37,270 nt of DNA from the NCBI GenBank assembly GCA_944336975.1, contig CALVLH010000015.1, forward strand, positions 1-37,270, given 5' to 3'. The notes beneath the pieces are model-generated. The model did no database searches and was not told where the DNA came from. It worked only from the letters and a program-made list of their open reading frames with translations. The first letter of the stretch is position 1, and each line of letters opens with the position of its first letter. Both the position numbers and the translations under genes were made by a program. This stretch comes from an uncultured Clostridia bacterium (GTDB lineage Bacteria > Bacillota > Clostridia > Christensenellales > Borkfalkiaceae). Below, piece after piece: positions 32,657-37,270 of this stretch.

Positions 32657-33756
32657 TGCGCGCGCCCTCCCTTTTCATACAATTCAAAGATGACGGGTTC
32701 GCCGCCCGCAGGCATCCATACGCGGTCGAGGTCGGGACAGATCTTGCGGATCGCGCTTTCCTCGCTGGAAATATAGGCGAGATCCCCCTTCTCCGCGCAT
32801 ACCATGGAGCGGAGTTTGAGGCGGTCGTTGAGCGCCATCAGCCCGCCCTCATATCCGAGGATGACGGAAAACGGTCCCGTTACCAAAAGAGAAGGAAACA
32901 TCCGCCGCAACAGCGTTTCCTGTTCGCGCTCCGTCTCCCCCTTTTCGGCGATCGTGCTCCAGAAGGAAGCGGCGATGACGTGCGCCGTCTCTTCCAGCGT
33001 CAGTCCGCGCTTGCGCACGAGATAGTCCACGATATAGGTGATGACCTCGGTATCCGTCTGTAAGTTGCATTGATAGCCGAACATCTCGATATAGCGGCGG
33101 TTGGCGTCGTAGGAAGAGATCTCGCCGTTGTGCACGACGGAAAAATCCAAAAGCCCGAAAGGATGCGCGCCGCCCCACCAGCCGGGGGTGTTCGTCGGAT
33201 ACCTGCCGTGACACGTCCAGGCATATCCCCCGTACTCTTCGAGACGGTAAAATCTGCCGATGTCCTCGGGGTATCCCACGCCCTTGAAGATGCCCATGTT
33301 CTTTCCCGAAGAAAAGACGTATGCCCCGTCCGTCTCGCTGTTGATGCGGTTGACGCACCGCGCCACATATTCCCTCTCGTCCAGATGACTGTTGCGCAGC
33401 TTCTGCGGCAACGGCGCCAGAAAATAGCGGAAGATGAGCGGTTCGTCGGTGACGGACGGCAATTTGCGCGTCTGGATCTCGGACGAGTACACGATCTCGA
33501 AATGTCGGCACAAAAACGCTTCCGCGTCCGCCTGCGCCTCTTTCTTGTCGTAAAAGAGATGAAACGCATAATAATCTTTGTAATGGGGATAGATCCCGTA
33601 TCCCGCAAATCCCCCGCCGAGCCCGTTGGAACGGTCGTGCATGACGGCGATCGCTTCGATCATACCTTCGCCGCTCATCGGCTTTCCGCTTCGGTCGATC
33701 ACGCCTGTCACGGCGCAACCCGACGGGTTTCTGAACTGTCCTTCTCGCATCAGCAT
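32653..33756 (-). CDS. Glutamine amidotransferase class II subunit of split glutamate synthase
   Basis: A 367-residue Ntn-type amidotransferase equal to the N-terminal domain of GltB. The likely nucleophile is Cys14 in NPSGCAVTGVID, which may need removal of the preceding residues to become N-terminal. Conserved segments include MHDRSNGLGGGFAGYGIYP, HGRYPTNTPGWWGGAHPF, VVHNGEISSYDANRRYIE and TDTEVITYIVDYL. It hydrolyses glutamine and passes ammonia to the synthase subunit encoded next. It is the first gene of the operon, with GGAGAG upstream and its own promoter at 33803-33832. Confidence 0.93.
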   Translation of the reverse strand: MLMREGQFRNPSGCAVTGVIDRSGKPMSGEGMIEAIAVMHDRSNGLGGGFAGYGIYPHYKDYYAFHLFYDKKEAQADAEAFLCRHFEIVYSSEIQTRKLPSVTDEPLIFRYFLAPLPQKLRNSHLDEREYVARCVNRINSETDGAYVFSSGKNMGIFKGVGYPEDIGRFYRLEEYGGYAWTCHGRYPTNTPGWWGGAHPFGLLDFSVVHNGEISSYDANRRYIEMFGYQCNLQTDTEVITYIVDYLVRKRGLTLEETAHVIAASFWSTIAEKGETEREQETLLRRMFPSLLVTGPFSVILGYEGGLMALNDRLKLRSMVCAEKGDLAYISSEESAIRKICPDLDRVWMPAGGEPVIFELYEKGGRAQ

Positions 33757-33802
33757 ACCTTACTCTCCGTTCATTCCGAATTGCTTTCGGTGATATGTTT
33801 TT

Positions 33803-33840
33803 ATTATAGCTAAACGCATTTTTTTTCGTCAAGCGCTTGA
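33803..33840 (-). promoter_or_regulatory. Promoter of the glutamate synthase operon with overlapping palindrome
   Basis: Minus strand: TTGACG (33827-33832), an 18-base spacer with a run of eight As, and TATAAT (33803-33808), giving a leader of about 40 bases. A perfect 12-bp palindrome TCAAGCGCTTGA (33829-33840) covers most of the -35. Its AAGCGCTT centre is typical of LacI/CcpA-family operators, so repression by steric block is likely. Confidence 0.75.
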
Positions 33841-33870
33841 AATATGTTTATAATTCACGATTTTATATAA

Positions 33871-33918
33871 AAAATATAAGCAATCCTTATATTTTGTTTC
33901 CGTTATAAACGTTATAAC
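33871..33918. repeat. AT-rich inverted repeats upstream of the glutamate synthase promoter
   Basis: AAAATATAAG and CTTATATTTT (33871-33895, loop CAATC) form a perfect 10-bp inverted repeat. GTTATAA and TTATAAC (33902-33918, spacer ACG) form another with 7-bp arms. Both lie 40-90 bases upstream of the -35, between the promoter and the terminator of the ammonium transporter gene, and could be binding sites of a nitrogen regulator or a bent UP-type region. Confidence 0.5.
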
Positions 33919-33928
33919 CCTCCCTTAT

Positions 33929-33960
33929 GAAAAGAAACGCCCCGCCGAAGGCGGAACGTT
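33929..33960 (-). terminator. Terminator of the Amt-PII gene
   Basis: Minus strand: an 11-bp stem AACGTTCCGCC with GGCGGGGCGTT (two wobbles, loop TTC), followed by TCTTTTC. It ends the ammonium transporter transcript before the separate promoter of glutamate synthase. Confidence 0.75.
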
Positions 33961-34002
33961 TCCGTAGAGAGAGTAAGGATGATCAAAAAGTTGTGCGGAA
34001 GC

Positions 34003-35772
34003 TCATTCCTCGTCCTGCAACGCGTCGTAACCGATCTCGCCCGTGCGGACGCGGATCACGTCCTCCACTTCGTAGACGAAGATCTTGCCGTCACCGATGC
34101 GCCCCGTATACAGCGCCTTCCGCGCCGCCGCGACTACTTCGGACACGGGCACTTTGCTGACGACCACTTCGACTTTGACTTTCGGCAGCAGTTCCATGTC
34201 CACTTTTACGCCGCGGTAATATTCGCTCGCGCCCTTCTGCACGCCGCAACCGAGCACCTGGGTGACGGTGATACCCGTCACGCCGATCGCGTTGAGCGCC
34301 TGTTTGAGCGCTTCGAAGCGAGACTGCCTGGTGAGGATGACCACCTTGGAGAGCTTTGCGCCGCGCCCCGTTTCCGCAGAAGAGCTCGCCGCGGAAGGAG
34401 CGAGCGTCTCGCATCCCCCTTCGGGAAGCGTTGCCGCGACAGGCATAACGCCGCACAGCTCTTCCGCCTCGATGACCTCTGCCGCCAGCGGCACGGGCGT
34501 AAAATCGGCGTACGCGCTGGGCAGTCCGTGTTCGTGTTTGTCGAGCCCTTCGATCTCTTCCGTCTTGCCCGCGCGGATCCCGACGGTATGTTTGAGGAAC
34601 TGGAACAGCCCGATCATGCAGACGATCGTCCATGCGGCGATGGCGATGACGCCGATGAGCTGTACGATAAGCTGCGCAAAACTGCCCGTGTAAAAGAGTC
34701 CCGTCGACGTGGAGAAGAGCCCGCAGGCGATCGTCCCCCAAAGCCCGTTCGCGCCGTGTACCGCGACCGCGCCCACGGGATCGTCGACGTGAAATTTTTT
34801 GTCGATCACCTCGACCACGACGACCACGAGCACGCCTGCGACCGCGCCGATGAAGAAAGCGCCGATAATATCCACCGCCGCGCAACCGGCGGTGATCGCG
34901 ACGAGTCCCGCCAGCGAGCCGTTGAGCGTCATGGACACGTCGGGTTTTTTGTTCTTGATCCAGGTGAAGATCATCGTCGATATGGTAGACGTCGCCGTCG
35001 CCACGGTCGTCGTGACGAGGATCTGCGCGAGCTGAGTCATATCCGAAGCCGCCGCGCCGTTGAATCCGTACCAACAGAACCAGAGGATAAACACGCCGAG
35101 CGCGCCAATGGTGAGGTTATGCCCGGGGATCGCGCGGACAAACTTTGCGTCCCGCCGCTTCAACGTCGGGTTTCCCTTCGCGTCGAGATATTTGCCCCAG
35201 CGGGGACCGAGGATGATCGCGCCGATGAGCGCAGAGACGCCGCCGACGAAATGGATGAGCGAGGAGCCCGCAAAATCGATATATGCGACGTTGCCGAAAT
35301 AGCCCGACGTGCCGAACAGCGGTTCTGCCGTGCTCAGCCAGCCGCCGCCCCACGCCCAGTGCGCTTCGATGGGATAGACGACCGCGCTGATGACCAGGGA
35401 ATAGATGCAATACGAGAGGAACTTGGTGCGTTCCGCCATCGCGCCCGAGACGATCGTCGCCGTCGTCGCGCAGAACACGAGGTTGAAAAAGAAGTTAGAC
35501 CAGTCGTAATTCGCAAAATCCGTAAAGAGATCGAGGTTGGGAACGCCTACCAACCCGAACAGAGCGTCCTCGCCCATCATCAGCCCCGCGCCGAGCAGGA
35601 TAAAGACGATCGTGCCGAGACAGAAATCGAGCAGGTTTTTCATGATGATGTTGCCCGCGTTCTTTGCCCGCGTGAAACCCGTCTCCACCATCGCAAACCC
35701 CGCCTGCATGAACCATACCAGAATGGCGCCGATCAAAAACCAGACGCCCGAGGAACCGAAAATGCCCTCCAT
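34003..35772 (-). CDS. Ammonium transporter with fused P-II regulatory domain
   Basis: A 589-residue fusion. Residues 1-400 are an Amt channel with 11 membrane segments and the twin pore histidines His174 (SLIHFVGG) and His339 (AVHGANG). A hydrophilic linker of about 70 residues follows, then a P-II (GlnB/GlnK) domain from about 474 to the end (KLSKVVILTRQSRFEALKQAL, GCGVQKGASEYYRG, TGRIGDGKIFV). In ordinary bacteria GlnK is separate and plugs AmtB when nitrogen is plentiful; here the plug is tethered. The Tyr51 position of enteric P-II is Val524, so uridylylation there is excluded, although Tyr518 and Tyr519 remain. The start at 35772 has AAGGAGG; an upstream in-frame ATG at 35796 would bury that site. 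Confidence 0.94.
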   Translation of the reverse strand: MEGIFGSSGVWFLIGAILVWFMQAGFAMVETGFTRAKNAGNIIMKNLLDFCLGTIVFILLGAGLMMGEDALFGLVGVPNLDLFTDFANYDWSNFFFNLVFCATTATIVSGAMAERTKFLSYCIYSLVISAVVYPIEAHWAWGGGWLSTAEPLFGTSGYFGNVAYIDFAGSSLIHFVGGVSALIGAIILGPRWGKYLDAKGNPTLKRRDAKFVRAIPGHNLTIGALGVFILWFCWYGFNGAAASDMTQLAQILVTTTVATATSTISTMIFTWIKNKKPDVSMTLNGSLAGLVAITAGCAAVDIIGAFFIGAVAGVLVVVVVEVIDKKFHVDDPVGAVAVHGANGLWGTIACGLFSTSTGLFYTGSFAQLIVQLIGVIAIAAWTIVCMIGLFQFLKHTVGIRAGKTEEIEGLDKHEHGLPSAYADFTPVPLAAEVIEAEELCGVMPVAATLPEGGCETLAPSAASSSAETGRGAKLSKVVILTRQSRFEALKQALNAIGVTGITVTQVLGCGVQKGASEYYRGVKVDMELLPKVKVEVVVSKVPVSEVVAAARKALYTGRIGDGKIFVYEVEDVIRVRTGEIGYDALQDEE

Positions 35773-35789
35773 AACAATACCTCCTTCCG

Positions 35790-35882
35790 ATCTCACGGCA
35801 GATCCCCGTCTTCGACGGGAAAAGAGAAAGGCGCCGCAGTCGGGAATTTCCCTGACTGCAACGCCTTTGTTGCCTGTGAGAT
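35790..35882 (-). ncRNA. Structured 5' leader (three-way junction) before the Amt-PII gene
   Basis: The transcript should begin near 35887. A closing helix pairs ATCTCAC-A-GGCA (35871-35882) with TGCCGTGAGAT (35790-35800), 11 bp with one bulge. Inside it are two hairpins: a long one at 35827-35868 (AAAGGCG...CGCCTTT, GCAGTC/GACTGC, GGG/CCC) followed by CTCTTTT, and CCCGTC-GAA-GACGGG at 35805-35819. The ribosome binding site lies just beyond the closing helix. It matches no riboswitch class I recognise and lacks clear ANTAR-type hexaloops. Confidence 0.55.
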
Positions 35883-35893
35883 TTTATGGGATG

Positions 35894-35932
35894 ATTATAA
35901 TCCGATTTTGTGCGATTTGTCAACAAAATCGG
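35894..35932 (-). promoter_or_regulatory. Consensus promoter of the Amt-PII gene within an inverted repeat
   Basis: Minus strand: TTGACA (35918-35923), an 18-base spacer and TATAAT (35894-35899). Perfect 10-bp arms CCGATTTTGT and ACAAAATCGG (35902-35911 and 35923-35932, 11 bases apart) flank and touch the -35, a likely operator for a dimeric repressor. Confidence 0.85.
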
Positions 35933-36097
35933 ACGGGCGCTGTCATTGCAATATGTTATATCGGCTATCACAAAAACGAAATCTTTCGTTTTTTGAAGAA
36001 ACCGTCGCGCCTTTTCCATGCTCCGCTTTCGCTTACGCCGCAAATAAATCGCTCCCGCGATTCTCTCCCCCTCAAGTCCCTTCGTGTGTTCGGTACA
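35933..36097. other. Intergenic stretch without a gene
   Basis: About 165 bases with no plausible coding region. The only structure seen is an A/T-rich hairpin, AAAAACGAAA with TTTCGTTTTT (35972-35992), which could be a weak terminator on either strand. Confidence 0.4.
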
Positions 36098-36137
36098 AAA
36101 AAAACTCGGACAGGCGTTTGCCTGTCCGAGTTTTTTT
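36098..36137. terminator. Strong bidirectional terminator before the AT-rich edge
   Basis: An 18-bp stem including ACTCGGACAGGC with GCCTGTCCGAGT and loop GTTT, extended by A-run/T-run pairing on both sides. It lies 20 bases after the stop of the membrane protein gene and ends that minus-strand transcript. Confidence 0.92.
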
Positions 36138-36156
36138 GGGTTTAGTGGAAAAAATG

Positions 36157-36900
36157 CTACTTGCTTTGTTCGTTGAAAGACGTATTCTGTAAACTTGTAA
36201 ATTCATTAATTGCAAAAATCTCGCTAAATAAGGTTTCTACTTGATTATAAAATTCTTTATAGTCAAAATACTTTACCCCCGAGCATAAATTATAGTCATA
36301 TAGTAAATTGTCACAATAAATTGCAATATTTCTTAAATGTTTTATGTCTTCATTGTTAAAATAGTCACTTTGCTCCCAAAATAGAAAATACGGAGCAAGT
36401 TCATCAATGTACTGTCTTAAAACTTTTCCTCTTGAAACGAAAATCTCGTTTATCAGTTCAACAATACGACTTAAACATTGTTCTTTGCCTTCCTTATTTT
36501 TTTCTATTTCATCGAACAGTTCTTTAGCCTCTATCATCCATTGTTGTAAAGTTTTTTCTTGCGGTTGACCTTGAGTATCTTCATACCACAACTTGAAAGA
36601 ACGAAAAATCAAATTGCAAAACCTTTCACAAAAAAAGTTTAAATATTGATTAAAATTATACAATTTATTCTGACGAAAAGTACTTTTTCTTTTTTCAAAA
36701 CGCATATAATTCGAGTATTCAATAGTAAATGCTAGCAACGCACTTGCAAAAATAGATGTTCCTATAGAAAGAAAAAAGTTTTTTAGTTCATCACTCTTTT
36801 CACATTCAACAAAATACAAGACAAGACAAATTAAAGACATCAAAATAGCAATTATATAAATTATACAATTTAGGATATTTTCTTTAAAAAAACGCTTCAT
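36157..36900 (-). CDS. AT-rich membrane protein of unknown function
   Basis: A 247-residue protein. Two hydrophobic segments near the N-terminus (about 11-31, NCIIYIIAILMSLICLVLYFV, and 42-60) would form a membrane hairpin, followed by a 180-residue cytoplasmic part rich in Phe, Tyr, Asn, Glu and Lys. No family is recognised. AAAGGAG precedes the ATG and a strong terminator follows the stop, so the gene is probably real and monocistronic. Its base composition and AAA/TTT-rich codon use differ sharply from every other gene here, a sign of transfer. Two-helix proteins with a helical cytoplasmic domain occur in mobile and defence contexts, but nothing in the sequence proves such a role. Confidence 0.75.
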   Translation of the reverse strand: MKRFFKENILNCIIYIIAILMSLICLVLYFVECEKSDELKNFFLSIGTSIFASALLAFTIEYSNYMRFEKRKSTFRQNKLYNFNQYLNFFCERFCNLIFRSFKLWYEDTQGQPQEKTLQQWMIEAKELFDEIEKNKEGKEQCLSRIVELINEIFVSRGKVLRQYIDELAPYFLFWEQSDYFNNEDIKHLRNIAIYCDNLLYDYNLCSGVKYFDYKEFYNQVETLFSEIFAINEFTSLQNTSFNEQSK

Positions 36901-37105
36901 ATCTTCTCCTTTACTTATAAAATTGAATTATTCTCATAAAATGCTTTTTCAGTTTTTATTTAATCAAGCACACAAATTTTATATTTGCCATCTTTGTATA
37001 TAGTGATTGCGCGTAAACATTTCTCCCGTTGATAGCTAAGTTATTGATATAAATCCATGCAAAGATTGTTTATATTCAATCGATTCAACAATTCATTTAA
37101 TTTTA
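36901..37105. other. AT-rich intergenic region
   Basis: About 205 bases of low GC between two minus-strand genes. No good promoter or hairpin stands out. A short open stretch on the minus strand ending at 36960 encodes ...CLRAITIYKDGKYKICVLD, but it has no start and is interrupted upstream, so it may be chance or a gene remnant. Confidence 0.4.
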
Positions 37106-37270
37106 CTATAGTCGAATATCGACGGTATCTGCAATGTAAATATCCGAATCGTTGAGCGAGGCGGCAAGCGTTACCTCATACGATTTATAATCAGAAAGCG
37201 AAAGCGGTTCGAGTGCACGGCAGTCGTACTGAATTTTCAAAAGAAGCCCGTCGTCCGTCTTTTCGATATA
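37106..37270 (-). CDS. 3' end of an unknown gene, cut by the window edge
   Basis: On the minus strand the frame is open from the window edge (37270) and ends with TAG at 37106-37108, giving 54 C-terminal residues: acidic, with YDCRALEPLSLSDYKSYEV and SLNDSDIYIADTVDIRL. The even, protein-like composition and closer-to-average GC argue for a real gene. No family is recognised. Confidence 0.6.
   Translation of the reverse strand, partial: YIEKTDDGLLLKIQYDCRALEPLSLSDYKSYEVTLAASLNDSDIYIADTVDIRL

Noticed and set aside
35790-35882. Glutamine, TPP or purine riboswitch before amt
   Set aside because: The conserved core sequences of these classes were not found, although the fold has a three-way junction.
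33979-36192. 737-codon plus-strand frame over the Amt-PII gene
   Set aside because: Highly charged antisense frame; it also covers the amt promoter and leader, which have clear functional signals on the other strand.
36960-37040. Short minus-strand stretch ending KYKICVLD
   Set aside because: It looks protein-like but lacks a start and is broken by a stop upstream; too short to call a gene or pseudogene.

Overview
The window looks like a chromosomal piece from an anaerobic, fermentative bacterium of class Clostridia, probably an uncultured gut or sediment lineage. The grounds are: high-GC coding sequence with strong GGAGG-type ribosome binding sites; an ammonium channel fused to a P-II domain; a split, archaeal-type glutamate synthase with an ANTAR protein; a corrinoid protein with its reductive activator; a UMF1 transporter; and a collagen-like surface protein. 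No rRNA, tRNA, CRISPR array, insertion sequence or phage module was recognised.

Layout. (1) 1-536: the 3' end of a collagen-like repeat protein. (2) 601-11801, minus strand: one tightly packed operon running substrate-binding lipoprotein, two sugar permeases, an unclassified hydrolase, a GH127-type glycosidase, a UroD-superfamily methyltransferase, a GH13 glucosidase and a second UroD-superfamily protein. An AraC-type regulator (12030-12917) lies upstream and a second GH13 enzyme plus an anchored lipoprotein (13117-15524) diverge from it. (3) 15709-18693, plus strand: xylose-isomerase-like protein, PfkB sugar kinase and class II aldolase. (4) 19022-21670, minus strand: corrinoid protein, its [2Fe-2S] reductive activator and a DUF2284 metal-binding protein. 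(5) 21921-24015: uracil permease and uracil phosphoribosyltransferase behind a leader with a terminator. (6) 24339-26490: a zinc-dependent phospholipase C family protein and a UMF1 transporter. (7) 26606-35772, minus strand: nitrogen assimilation, with an Amt-PII fusion behind a structured leader, then split glutamate synthase (amidotransferase, FMN/Fe-S, ferredoxin, FAD and GXGXG subunits), an ANTAR protein and asparagine synthetase. (8) 36157-37270: a markedly AT-rich edge with an unknown membrane protein and a partial gene, suggestive of acquired DNA.

How it may fit together. Oligosaccharides would be imported and cut inside the cell, because none of the hydrolases has a signal peptide. 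The two UroD-like proteins keep the His-X-Cys...Cys zinc motif of corrinoid-dependent methyltransferases, but their operon has no corrinoid protein. That protein and its activator form a separate operon about 10 kb away. A 17-base motif, GCAAAATCRTGCTAATA in its best form, lies 48-49 bases upstream of the -10 element of three operons: the sugar/UroD operon, the xylose-isomerase operon and the corrinoid operon. None of the three has a good -35 box. The best candidate for a new system here is therefore a co-regulated but physically split methyl-transfer and glycan catabolism regulon, perhaps demethylating O-methylated sugars. The motif and residues are read directly; the function is inference.
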